Under the pieces are notes generated by a model that searched no databases, was not told the origin of the DNA, and was given only the letters and a program-made list of their open reading frames with translations. A stretch of DNA of 64,000 bases from Sinomicrobium weinanense (lineage in GTDB: Bacteria > Bacteroidota > Bacteroidia > Flavobacteriales > Flavobacteriaceae): the NCBI RefSeq assembly GCF_018863395.1, contig NZ_JAHKRR010000012.1, positions 80,970 through 144,969 on the forward strand, read 5' to 3'. Of the stretch, positions 16,793 to 25,511 are shown piece by piece. Both the position numbers and the translations under genes were made by a program. How positions within the stretch are numbered: position 1 is the first letter of the stretch; each line of letters begins with the position of its first letter.

Positions 16793-19222
16793 ATGAAACT
16801 AAAGCTATTTCTTCTCTCATTCCTGTGTGCAGGTTTCGGTATTTTCGCAACGGCACAGGAAAACCTGACCTATCAAAAACCACCGAAAGAGATCCTGGAA
16901 CTGGTGGATATTCAGCAGCCACCTTCTGTTCTTATGGACAATGCCAAGGAAAATATGCTGTTGTTGTACCGCAACAGTTACAAGACCATCGCTGAGCTTT
17001 CTGAAGACGAATTGAGACTGGCCGGCCTGCGCATTAACCCGAAGACCAATATTTCCAGCAGGGCCAGGTTTATTAACAATATCAAGTTCAAGAAACTGAC
17101 CGAACCCGAACCCCGGCAGGTCACCGGGCTTCCGGAAAACCCCAGGCTGTCTAATTTTAACTGGTCTCCCGATGAAAAGAAAATGGCCTTTACCCATACT
17201 ACGGATACCGGAGTGGAAGTATGGGTATTGGATGTCGCTGAAGGAGAAGCCAAAAGTCTTACCGATGCCACCGTCAATGCCAATATGGGCAATCCCATCA
17301 GCTGGTTCAGGGATGGCAGTGCCCTCCTGGTCCGTATGCTCCCGGCAGACCGCCCTGCACTTATCGATACCGAAGAATCCGTACCCACCGGCCCTACTGT
17401 TACCGTGAGTGGTGGTATCCTGGCCCAGAACCGGACGTACCAGGACCTGCTGAAGAGCAAGGCAGATGAATTTAATTTCGAAACGCTTACCACTTCCGAG
17501 CTCTACAAGGTGAACCTCAACGGTGATAAGTCGCTCTGGAAAGAAAAGGCCATGTACAGAGGCGAGAGCTTTTCTCCGGATGGAAAATATGTTATGGTCA
17601 CTACCATACACCGGCCCTTTTCTTACATAGTGCCTTTGTATCGTTTTCCTTCCACTACGGATATTTATGACCTGGACGGAAACCTGGTACAGACCATAGA
17701 AAAAACTCCGCTTATCGAAGACCTGCCTAAAGGTTTTATGGCGACAAGGCAGGGAAAAAGAAATATTTCCTGGCGGTCAGACCAACCGGCTACCCTGGTA
17801 TGGGCGGAAGCCCTGGATGGTGGTGACCCGGAAAAAGAAGTACCCTTCCGGGACGAAATCTTTTCGCAGGATGCACCATTCAAAGAAAAGCCAAAATCTC
17901 TCGTAAAGACCATAAACCGTTTTTCCGGTATTACCTGGGGGAACGACCGCATCGCGATTATGTATGACAGATGGTGGAACAACCGCAACACCAAGACTTA
18001 TGTATTCAACCCTTCCAGGCCCGGGGAAGAAGCAAAGGTCATATTTGACAGGAACTATCAGGACCGGTATAGCGACCCCGGAGACCTTGAAACAGAAAAG
18101 AACAAATACGGACAATATGTACTGAAACTGGACGGGAACACTGCCTACCTTATAGGTGATGGCTATTCCGAAAAAGGCCAGTTCCCTTTTGTCGACGAAA
18201 TAAATCTTTCTAATTCCAAAAAAGAACGCCTGTATCAATCCCGTTCTACGGACAAACTGGAAAATATTCGTGCCGTAATGGATGCCCGTAAAGGAGAGCT
18301 CCTGGTACGGATAGAATCCAAAAACGAATATCCCAATTATTATATCAGGAACCTGAAAAAACGGGTAGCGCCTATGCCTGTGACCCGTTTTAAAAGCCCT
18401 TTCAAAAGCCTCGAGGATGTTCATAAAGAAGTCGTGACCTATAAAAGAGGCGACGGACTGGAGCTGAGCGGCACACTCTATCTTCCGGCAGGTTATGACC
18501 TGAACAAAAAGGAAAAACTCCCCATGATCCTCTGGGCCTATCCCCGGGAATACAAGGATAAGAACAGTGCAGCTCAGACCACTGCCAATCCCAATGCATT
18601 TACCTTTCCCTACTACGGCTCTCCGGTATACTGGGTAACCCGGGGCTACGCAGTCCTCGACGGCGCTGCGTTTCCCATCATCGGAGAAGGAGACAGGGAA
18701 CCCAACGACAGCTTCCGGGAACAGCTGGTGGCTAATGCCAAAGCGGCTATCGATGCCGTAGATGCCCTGGGATATATAGACCGGGAAAGAGTGGCCGTGG
18801 GAGGGCATTCTTACGGAGCCTTTATGACGGCAAACCTGCTAACACACTCCAAGCTGTTTGCTGCGGGAATTGCGCGAAGCGGAGCTTATAACCGTACACT
18901 TACCCCATTCGGTTTTCAGAGCGAGGAACGGAACTACTGGGAAGCCCCGGAAATCTACAATGGCATGTCTCCCTTTATGCATGCCGACAAGATGAAAACC
19001 CCGTTGCTGCTCATCCACGGAGAAGCAGACAACAACTCCGGTACCTACCCCATGCAAAGCGAGCGTTACTTTAATGCCCTGAAAGGTTTTGGCGCTCCGG
19101 CAAGACTGGTGATGCTACCGAAAGAAAGCCACGGTTATGCTGCCCTCGAATCTATTCTGCACGTGCTGTGGGAACAGGATCAATGGCTTGAAAAGTATGT
19201 AAAGAATAAAAATAAAGAATAG
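16793..19222 (+). CDS. secreted S9 family peptidase (prolyl oligopeptidase type)
   Basis: A periplasmic or outer-membrane-exposed serine peptidase of 809 residues. The signal peptide ends at ATA-QENL. A beta-propeller-like region fills about 60-530. The alpha/beta hydrolase domain carries Ser673 in GGHSYG, Asp746 in GEADNN and His780 in ESHGYA, so the triad is complete. The wording of the hydrolase half (YPREYKDKNSAAQT, GAAFPIIGEGDREPND) is close to the glutamyl-endopeptidase-like S9D/S9C subgroup. It is followed by a long hairpin shared with the convergent glpF gene. Confidence 0.9.
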   Translation: MKLKLFLLSFLCAGFGIFATAQENLTYQKPPKEILELVDIQQPPSVLMDNAKENMLLLYRNSYKTIAELSEDELRLAGLRINPKTNISSRARFINNIKFKKLTEPEPRQVTGLPENPRLSNFNWSPDEKKMAFTHTTDTGVEVWVLDVAEGEAKSLTDATVNANMGNPISWFRDGSALLVRMLPADRPALIDTEESVPTGPTVTVSGGILAQNRTYQDLLKSKADEFNFETLTTSELYKVNLNGDKSLWKEKAMYRGESFSPDGKYVMVTTIHRPFSYIVPLYRFPSTTDIYDLDGNLVQTIEKTPLIEDLPKGFMATRQGKRNISWRSDQPATLVWAEALDGGDPEKEVPFRDEIFSQDAPFKEKPKSLVKTINRFSGITWGNDRIAIMYDRWWNNRNTKTYVFNPSRPGEEAKVIFDRNYQDRYSDPGDLETEKNKYGQYVLKLDGNTAYLIGDGYSEKGQFPFVDEINLSNSKKERLYQSRSTDKLENIRAVMDARKGELLVRIESKNEYPNYYIRNLKKRVAPMPVTRFKSPFKSLEDVHKEVVTYKRGDGLELSGTLYLPAGYDLNKKEKLPMILWAYPREYKDKNSAAQTTANPNAFTFPYYGSPVYWVTRGYAVLDGAAFPIIGEGDREPNDSFREQLVANAKAAIDAVDALGYIDRERVAVGGHSYGAFMTANLLTHSKLFAAGIARSGAYNRTLTPFGFQSEERNYWEAPEIYNGMSPFMHADKMKTPLLLIHGEADNNSGTYPMQSERYFNALKGFGAPARLVMLPKESHGYAALESILHVLWEQDQWLEKYVKNKNKE

Positions 19223-19250
19223 GCAGAGAAAACATCTGTTGTAAATACAG

Positions 19251-19376
19251 GAGGTCTTAAAAGTCTTTTAAACGTCATGCTGATTTGTTTCAGCATCCCA
19301 TCCCGATTTGGAACAGTTGGGGATGAGAACCTGAAACAAGTTCAGGTTGACGTAAATGGTACTTTTGAGACCTCTA
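19251..19376. repeat. composite inverted repeat, probable two-way terminator
   Basis: Outer arms GAGGTCTTAAAAGT and ACTTTTGAGACCTC match with one mismatch. Inside lie GTCATGCTGATTTGTTTCAG and its partner CTGAAACAAGTTCAGGTTGAC, a common Flavobacteriaceae dispersed repeat. A T-run follows on the plus strand. It lies between the convergent S9 peptidase and glpF genes. Confidence 0.65.
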
Positions 19377-19387
19377 TTTTTTTATAA

Positions 19388-20116
19388 CTACTGAAGCCAT
19401 ATAAAAAGTGCCGCTGCCAGTGCACAGCCTATCACAGGGCCTGCTACCGGCACCCAGGCATAAGACCAGTCGCTGTCTCCCTTGGTCTTTATCGGCAATA
19501 TGGCATGCATGATCCTGGGGCCCAGGTCCCTGGCAGGATTAATAGCATATCCGGTAGTCCCTCCAAGCGACAGGCCTATGACCCAGACCAGGAAAGCCAC
19601 AGGCAATGCTCCAACCGAACCGAGCCCTATGGGTTCTCCGGAAGAGGTTATTTCAGCCCCGGTGATGTAGAATATGGTAAACAGCAGGACAAAAGTCCCT
19701 ATGATCTCACTTATGAGGTTGGAGGAGTACCGGCGTATGGCCGGACCGGTGCTGAAGACGGCCAGTACCGTTCCTTTGTCCTCCGTACGGTCAAAATGGT
19801 CCCGGTACATCAGCCAGACCAGGAAAGCTCCGGTCATGGCCCCCAGTACCTGTGCTACTATGAACAATGCTACCTGTGCCCAGGCAAACTTTCCTGCAAT
19901 GGCCAGGGCTATGGTCACAGCCGGATTTATATGTGCTCCGCTGTAAGGGCCTGCCACGGTAACCCCGACAAAAACGGCCAGCGCCCATCCGGTAGTTATA
20001 ACGATCCAGCCGCCGTTATTGCCCTTGGTGCCTTTAAGGACAACATTGGCAACAACGCCATCACCTAAAAGAATGAGAAGCATAGTACCTAAAAATTCTG
20101 CTGTAAGTGGTGTCAT
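19388..20116 (-). CDS. glpF: glycerol uptake facilitator (aquaglyceroporin)
   Basis: A 242-residue MIP-family channel with six transmembrane segments and two NPA half-helices, GAHINPAVT and GYAINPARD. The Asp after the second NPAR is the residue that marks glycerol facilitators rather than water-only channels. It is the last gene of glpD-glpK-glpF on the minus strand, in line with glycerol import feeding the kinase. Confidence 0.93.
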   Translation of the reverse strand: MTPLTAEFLGTMLLILLGDGVVANVVLKGTKGNNGGWIVITTGWALAVFVGVTVAGPYSGAHINPAVTIALAIAGKFAWAQVALFIVAQVLGAMTGAFLVWLMYRDHFDRTEDKGTVLAVFSTGPAIRRYSSNLISEIIGTFVLLFTIFYITGAEITSSGEPIGLGSVGALPVAFLVWVIGLSLGGTTGYAINPARDLGPRIMHAILPIKTKGDSDWSYAWVPVAGPVIGCALAAALFIWLQ

Positions 20117-20227
20117 TGGTGTTTTATTTGGTTGTAATTTAAATTTTTTATTATCATTTGAGATGCGCAGCCTCTCCCGATATTTTCAGGGGCCTCTCTT
20201 CTCGTTGAGACGCACGCCCGTGCATCT

Positions 20228-21715
20228 CTACATAGAATGGCTTTGTGTGGCCTTGATGGCGCGTTTCCACCCGGCGATCCCCTCTTCCATATTGTGATCG
20301 GGATCGGGTGTAAATTCTTTTTCTGCCTGCCAGAGCTGCTGTATTTCTTCCATGTCTTTCCAGTACCCTGTGGCCAATCCGGCCAGGTAGGCTGCTCCCA
20401 GTGCAGTGGTCTCGACCACATTAGGGCGTATTACATTACATTTCAGCAGGTCGGACTGGAACTGCATCAGCAGGTCGTTTACCGCTGCTCCCCCATCCAC
20501 GCGTAGCTCCCTGATCTCGATCCCGGCATCGGCCTGCATGGCCCTGAGCACATCTGCCGTCTGGTACGCTATGGATTCCAGCGCTGCACGGGCTATATGG
20601 GCTGCGGTCGTCCCTCTCGTCAGGCCCACCATTGTACCCCGGGCATCGGAGTTCCAGTACGGTGCACCCAACCCGGCAAAGGCAGGAACAAAATACACCC
20701 CGTCGGTATCTTCTACCTGGCTGGCCAACTGTTCCACCTCATCCGATGAGCGTATAAATTTCAGTCCGTCCCTGAGCCATTGCACCACGGCCCCGGCTAT
20801 AAAAATACTTCCTTCCAGGGCATACTGGGTTTTACCATTAATTTTCCAGGCCACGGTGGTCAGGAGATTATTTTCGGAGAGTTTGGGTTTGTCCCCTATG
20901 TTCATCAACATAAAACAGCCTGTCCCGTAAGTGTTCTTTACCATCCCAGGATCAATACACATCTGCCCGAAAAGCGCCGCCTGCTGATCACCGCCTATAC
21001 CCGCTATGGGAATAGGAGTGGCAAATACGGTGGTTTTGGAATGCCCGTACACTTCGCTCGACTGCTTCACTTCCGGCAGTATGCTTTTGGGGATGGTAAA
21101 CAGTTCCAGCAGCTCATCGTCCCACTCCATGGTATGGATATTGAACAACAGGGTACGGGAAGCATTGGTCACATCGGTAATGTGAAGTTCTCCTTTGGTA
21201 AAATTCCAGATGATCCAGCTGTCTACGGTACCACAAACCAGTTCGCCTGCTTCTGCTTTTTCCCTGGCACCCGGTACATTGTCGAGTATCCACTTTACTT
21301 TTGTGGCCGAGAAGTACGAATCGATAATAAGCCCGGTCTTGTTGCGTATCAGCTCTTCTTTTCCCTGTTTTTTCAGTTCGGCGCAATAGGCTGCGGTCCT
21401 GCGGTCCTGCCAGACAATGGCATTGTATATGGGAATCCCCGTGTTCCTGTCCCAGACGATCACTGTTTCGCGCTGGTTGGTGATCCCCATGGCAGCAATG
21501 CTCTTGCCGTTAAGGCCTATCTTTGTTACCGCCTCTGCGGCCACACCCGCTTGCGTAGACCATATTTCCAGGGCATTGTGTTCCACCCAGCCCGGTTTGG
21601 GAAATATTTGAGTGAATTCTTTCTGAGCCACCGAGACGATCTGTCCTTTTTCATCGAACAGAATGGCCCTGGAGCTCGTGGTTCCCTGGTCTAAGGCTAA
21701 AATATACTGTTTCAT
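20228..21715 (-). CDS. glpK: glycerol kinase
   Basis: Phosphorylates glycerol to sn-glycerol-3-phosphate with ATP in the cytoplasm. 495 residues of the FGGY kinase family. [15 protein letters not shown] at the N-terminus is the phosphate-1 motif. [13 protein letters not shown] and [12 protein letters not shown] are typical GlpK segments, and the [16 protein letters not shown] motif near the end is the adenosine site. The 111-bp gap to glpF contains a GAGACGCAC-type palindromic repeat. Confidence 0.97.
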   Translation of the reverse strand: MKQYILALDQGTTSSRAILFDEKGQIVSVAQKEFTQIFPKPGWVEHNALEIWSTQAGVAAEAVTKIGLNGKSIAAMGITNQRETVIVWDRNTGIPIYNAIVWQDRRTAAYCAELKKQGKEELIRNKTGLIIDSYFSATKVKWILDNVPGAREKAEAGELVCGTVDSWIIWNFTKGELHITDVTNASRTLLFNIHTMEWDDELLELFTIPKSILPEVKQSSEVYGHSKTTVFATPIPIAGIGGDQQAALFGQMCIDPGMVKNTYGTGCFMLMNIGDKPKLSENNLLTTVAWKINGKTQYALEGSIFIAGAVVQWLRDGLKFIRSSDEVEQLASQVEDTDGVYFVPAFAGLGAPYWNSDARGTMVGLTRGTTAAHIARAALESIAYQTADVLRAMQADAGIEIRELRVDGGAAVNDLLMQFQSDLLKCNVIRPNVVETTALGAAYLAGLATGYWKDMEEIQQLWQAEKEFTPDPDHNMEEGIAGWKRAIKATQSHSM

Positions 21716-21831
21716 AATATCGGGTTATATTGGTAGATTGAGTTGTTTTTTGTCGGGTGTCGGAAGTCCGGTGTCCGATGTTAGATGACTGATATTAAGA
21801 GTTTGATCGTAAATAAATGTTACCTCGGACT

Positions 21832-23409
21832 TTAAATAATATAATTTTCAGCGACTTCTTCAAAGGCCTGTACCTGTTCTTTCTGCCATTGTTCGTCATA
21901 ACCGAGTTCTTCTGCCATCAGCCTTGCTGTTTCCCCTGCCATACGCACCGCTGCCCTGGCATCCAGGAAAAGTGCCCTGGTACGCCTGGCCAGCACATCT
22001 TCTACGGTACGGGCCATTTCGTGCCGGGCTGCCCATATGACCTCGGCTTTTCTGTACTCCAAAGCATCGTCCAGTTTTTGGCCCAGTTCCGGATTGTCTT
22101 CGATCAGGGCCAGTACTTTTTCCCGGTCGCTTCCGTAGACATATAAGGGGTCGTTAAAATCAGGGCCGGGTTTTGCTCCGTGAATGGACAGGGTTTCGCT
22201 CTTGCTGTCCCGGTCGGGTAACCGCCCCAGGGATATGGCTTTTTTTATGGTATCCTCGCCCATTTTCCTGAAGGTCGTCCATTTCCCTCCTGTAATGGTA
22301 ATAAGCCCGGCCTCGGAAACCAGTATCTTATGGCTACGGGATATTTCCTTGGTCTTCCCGGAATCTCCCTGAGTGGCAGCCAGGGGCCTTAGCCCGGCAA
22401 ATACGGACAGTACATCTTCCCGGCGTGGTTTTTTAGAGAGATAGCGCCCCGAAGTGTTCAGGATAAATACAATCTCTTCTTCCAGCGCCCGGGGTTCCAG
22501 GCTGTGTTCGTCCAGGGGGGTATCGGTGGTCCCTATCACGACTTTATTGTGCCAGGGCACTGCAAAGAGCACCCTTCCGTCATCGGTTTTCGGGATCATC
22601 ACTGCATCTTCTCCCGGCAGGAAAGACCGGTTCAGCACCAGGTGAACTCCCTGGCTCGGGCGGACGAGATCCTGGCTGTCCGGTTTTTCCATTCGCAGGA
22701 TATTGTCTACAAAAATCCCCGTGGCATTAACCACTGCTTCGCCTTTAAGGTTATATACCTTTCCGGTTTCTTTATCTGTGGCAACAACCCCGTCTATATG
22801 CCCGTTTTTCTTTAACAGGCTGTTCACTTCCGCATAATTGAGTACCACAGCTCCGTGTTCTATACAGGTTTGAGCGAGGTTTACGGCCATACGCGAATCG
22901 TCGAACTGTCCGTCGTGATAGAGCACTCCCCCTCTTAACCCGTCTTTCTTTACGGTCGGGATCCGTTTCAGGGTCTCTCCTTTACGGATAAAAACAGAAG
23001 ACCCCAGGCTGAGGCTTCCGGCCAGAAGGTCGTAGATCTTTAGCCCGAAGGTATAAAAAACACCTCCCCACCAGCGATAATTAGGAATTACGAACGATTG
23101 GTTTTTTACCAGGTGGGGTGCATTTTTCAACAGCAATCCCCGCTCGCGAAGGGCTTCCCTTACCAGCCCGATATTGCCCTGCGCCAGGTAGCGTACTCCG
23201 CCATGTACCAGTTTGGTGCTCCGGCTGGACGTTCCCTTGGCAAAATCGGCCTGCTCCAGCACCAGGGTCTTATACCCGCGGCTTACACTGTCCAGAGCCA
23301 CTCCCAGTCCGGTTGCCCCGCCGCCGACAACTATGACATCCCACTTTTCTTCCTTTTCCAGCGCTTCTATCAACCTTGCCCTTTGAAAAGGACCGATTTC
23401 GTTATTCAT
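21832..23409 (-). CDS. glpD: glycerol-3-phosphate dehydrogenase, FAD-dependent
   Basis: Oxidises glycerol-3-phosphate to dihydroxyacetone phosphate and passes electrons to quinones at the inner membrane. 525 residues. The FAD-binding VIVVGGGATGLGVALDSVSRG is at about 25-45, followed by TSSRSTKLVHGGVRYL, the conserved GlpD flavin motif. The C-terminal DAO_C domain is present, ending ELGYDEQWQKEQV. It heads glpD-glpK-glpF, with TTTCGTT-type boxes directly upstream. Confidence 0.95.
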   Translation of the reverse strand: MNNEIGPFQRARLIEALEKEEKWDVIVVGGGATGLGVALDSVSRGYKTLVLEQADFAKGTSSRSTKLVHGGVRYLAQGNIGLVREALRERGLLLKNAPHLVKNQSFVIPNYRWWGGVFYTFGLKIYDLLAGSLSLGSSVFIRKGETLKRIPTVKKDGLRGGVLYHDGQFDDSRMAVNLAQTCIEHGAVVLNYAEVNSLLKKNGHIDGVVATDKETGKVYNLKGEAVVNATGIFVDNILRMEKPDSQDLVRPSQGVHLVLNRSFLPGEDAVMIPKTDDGRVLFAVPWHNKVVIGTTDTPLDEHSLEPRALEEEIVFILNTSGRYLSKKPRREDVLSVFAGLRPLAATQGDSGKTKEISRSHKILVSEAGLITITGGKWTTFRKMGEDTIKKAISLGRLPDRDSKSETLSIHGAKPGPDFNDPLYVYGSDREKVLALIEDNPELGQKLDDALEYRKAEVIWAARHEMARTVEDVLARRTRALFLDARAAVRMAGETARLMAEELGYDEQWQKEQVQAFEEVAENYII

Positions 23410-23434
23410 TTTTTCTATTTCAATTTTTACAAAT

Positions 23435-23473
23435 AAGTTTCGTTTAATTAAAAACTAATTAATAACGAAACTT
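23435..23473. promoter_or_regulatory. candidate GlpR operator pair before glpD
   Basis: AAGTTTCGTT at 23435-23444 and AACGAAACTT at 23464-23473 form a perfect 10-bp inverted repeat with a 19-base spacer, 26 bp before the glpD ATG. TTTCG-containing repeats are the usual targets of DeoR-family regulators such as GlpR. Confidence 0.6.
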
Positions 23474-23772
23474 TTCAAAAGTAAATGATATTTATCAATT
23501 CCCAAAAAAAATTTCATCCTTTTTGAAATTTGCGTATGAAGCGATTTAAATTTTTCTTTGAACCCATTTAAATTTCTGAACCATTGAGAATTGCTTTGAA
23601 GTTTTGGAGGTATTTACAGAGCCTTGTAGTGATCTTCAGCGAAATGTCCATACCACAAATCTATACAAGTCACAATAAATCACCTCAATACAGACCTTTA
23701 AAACCCAGAGACATCCTTATGTATTTCGGTTTCCCGCGAAAAATACCAGTCACGTAAAAACTATTTCTTTAA

Positions 23773-23804
23773 TTTTCGTTTCCAACCCTGTTTTGTTTCG
23801 TTTC
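23773..23804. promoter_or_regulatory. direct TTTCGTTT boxes before glpR
   Basis: TTTTCGTTT at 23773-23781 and GTTTCGTTTC at 23795-23804 have centres 22 bases apart, about two helical turns. They repeat the sequence of the boxes before glpD and suggest that GlpR also controls itself. The remaining part of the 463-bp glpD-glpR gap shows no gene. Confidence 0.5.
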
Positions 23805-23872
23805 ATTACTTTTATTGGAGTTTTTTTTAAACTTTTACGTATTTTTATGGCCATAAACGGGCATATTGCATT

Positions 23873-24628
23873 ATGATGAACAGACACAGACAGATACTGG
23901 ATAAACTGGCCAGGGAAAAACACGTAGAGGTCCTGGAGCTGAGCAAAGAGCTGCAGACATCTGCCGTAACCATCCGCAAGGATTTGCGTTTACTGGAAGA
24001 AAAGGGCCTGCTGTTCCGTACACACGGCGGGGCTTCCCTGGAAAATCCGTATGTGAATGACAGGCATGTCAATGAAAAGGAGAAAGTGCAGACCGAGGAG
24101 AAGAAAGCTATTGCCGCAGCCGCAGCCAAACTCGTAGACACGGCCGAGTCCATTATTATTGCCTCCGGAACTACTGTGCTGGCCTTTGCCCGGGCCATTC
24201 AGCCCAAAGAAAAACTCATTGTTATCACCTCTGCCCTGAACGTTGCCACGGAACTTCTGAGGCACCCCAATATAGAGGTTCTGCAACTGGGAGGCTATAC
24301 CCGCCACAGCTCCTCTTCGGTCACCGGGCACTATGCAGAAATGATCCTGGAAGAAACCTCCTGCAACAAGCTTTTTATCGGTGTGGACGGTATAGACCTG
24401 GATTTCGGACTCACCACCACCGATATCACCGAAGCACACCTCAACCAGAAAATGATACGTTCGGCCCAGGAGGTCATTGTGCTGGCCGACGCCACCAAAT
24501 TCGGAAAAAAAGGATTCGGAAAAATATGCGAACTGGACCAGGTAGACCACATTATCACGGATAAAAGCATCTCCCCCGCGCTGGTCAAAAAATTAAGGGA
24601 CCAGGGGGTTATGGTTACGGTGGCTTAG
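23873..24628 (+). CDS. glpR: DeoR-family transcriptional regulator of glycerol genes
   Basis: A 251-residue repressor. The N-terminal helix-turn-helix is VEVLELSKELQTSAVTIRKDLRLLEEKGLL, followed by the family signature RTHGGA. The C-terminal sugar-phosphate-binding DeoRC domain contains ASGTTVLAFARAI and the closing FGLTTTDITEAHLNQKMI. It is divergent from glpD with operator-like boxes between, so glycerol-3-phosphate is the probable inducer. The symbol is based on context and family. Confidence 0.88.
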   Translation: MMNRHRQILDKLAREKHVEVLELSKELQTSAVTIRKDLRLLEEKGLLFRTHGGASLENPYVNDRHVNEKEKVQTEEKKAIAAAAAKLVDTAESIIIASGTTVLAFARAIQPKEKLIVITSALNVATELLRHPNIEVLQLGGYTRHSSSSVTGHYAEMILEETSCNKLFIGVDGIDLDFGLTTTDITEAHLNQKMIRSAQEVIVLADATKFGKKGFGKICELDQVDHIITDKSISPALVKKLRDQGVMVTVA

Positions 24629-24695
24629 AGGGTGAGAAAGTGAGAGGATGAGAGGGTGAGGGGGACTAATGTTTGGGGGGTTGATCTGCGGGGAG

Positions 24696-25187
24696 CTATT
24701 CCCGGGTATATATTTTTCTGACTGTCACCGGAAAATCGAACCCCCAATCCTTTTCTATACTCTCGATGATCAATTCGTTATTACCTTTGGAAAACCATAC
24801 TTTCAGGTCGCCGTTCAAAGGTCCCCGCCCACCTTCTTTTTCTTCGGCATAAAACCGATAAATGCTGTCGGAAACGATCTCCCAGGTACCTTCTTTCTGT
24901 CCTTCACTATCGCATTCCTTCGTATCAAAATTAAGATGGGATCTTTCGTAAGTGTAATTGCCGTCTTCTGAAAAACGCATCCTCAATTCGAGTTCGCATA
25001 TCTCCATAGGGGGAGAAAGAGGAGGCTGATCTTCCAGCACTGCATACTCATCGGTAAATTGCCATTGCCCGTTTATATGGCTTTCGGGCATTTTGTTTTC
25101 ATTTACCTTGTCGTCATCACTGCATCCTATCACAATTCCGGCCAGGACAAATACTTTTAAAAGTGCAGGTAGGGGTAATGTTTTCAT
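24696..25187 (-). CDS. small lipoprotein with lipocalin-like domain
   Basis: 163 residues from the ATG at 25187, where a signal peptide with lipobox VIGC begins (MKTLPLPALLKVFVLAGIVIGC). The mature part holds INGQWQFTDEYAVL, GNYTYERSHLNFD and GTWEIVSDSIYRF, the strand-turn pattern of Bacteroidota lipocalin-like/DUF lipoproteins. Specific ligand unknown. It converges with glpR. Confidence 0.7.
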   Translation of the reverse strand: MKTLPLPALLKVFVLAGIVIGCSDDDKVNENKMPESHINGQWQFTDEYAVLEDQPPLSPPMEICELELRMRFSEDGNYTYERSHLNFDTKECDSEGQKEGTWEIVSDSIYRFYAEEKEGGRGPLNGDLKVWFSKGNNELIIESIEKDWGFDFPVTVRKIYTRE

Positions 25188-25511
25188 AATCCATGGGTTT
25201 GAATCTCCATACAATAATAAAAAAAATCGGGTTACAGTCATGCTTTTAATTTTACACAAAACCGCAGATCTTGTAAAATGCCTGTGCTTTTTACAAAATA
25301 CAGAAACTCAAAAAACTGTTCAAATTTTATCTCCATTGACACCTCCCCTCCCTCTAACACCCGGCTTCCGGCTTCTGACTTCCGGCTTCAGGCGCAAAGC
25401 ATTGCGCCTCTACTTCGTACTTTAAAATGTCACTTTGTCACTATATACTGTAATGGTACTTTTTTTGGAACTGCATTTTTTATAAAAATCATAATAAAAA
25501 ATCTTAGCAAA
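25188..25511. other. 324-bp intergenic region before htpG
   Basis: Contains CTTCCGGCTTC-type and GCGCAAAGCATTGCGCC repeats and a CTTCGTACTTT motif also found at 12620. An open frame reads through into htpG from 25278, but the htpG family N-terminus starts only at 25512. No gene recognised. Confidence 0.5.

Noticed and set aside
24629..24695. Purine-rich GAGAGGATGAGAGGGTGAG stretch as a regulatory RNA or site
   Set aside because: A simple low-complexity repeat, similar to those at 3124-3170 and 39240-39300; no structure or gene signal.
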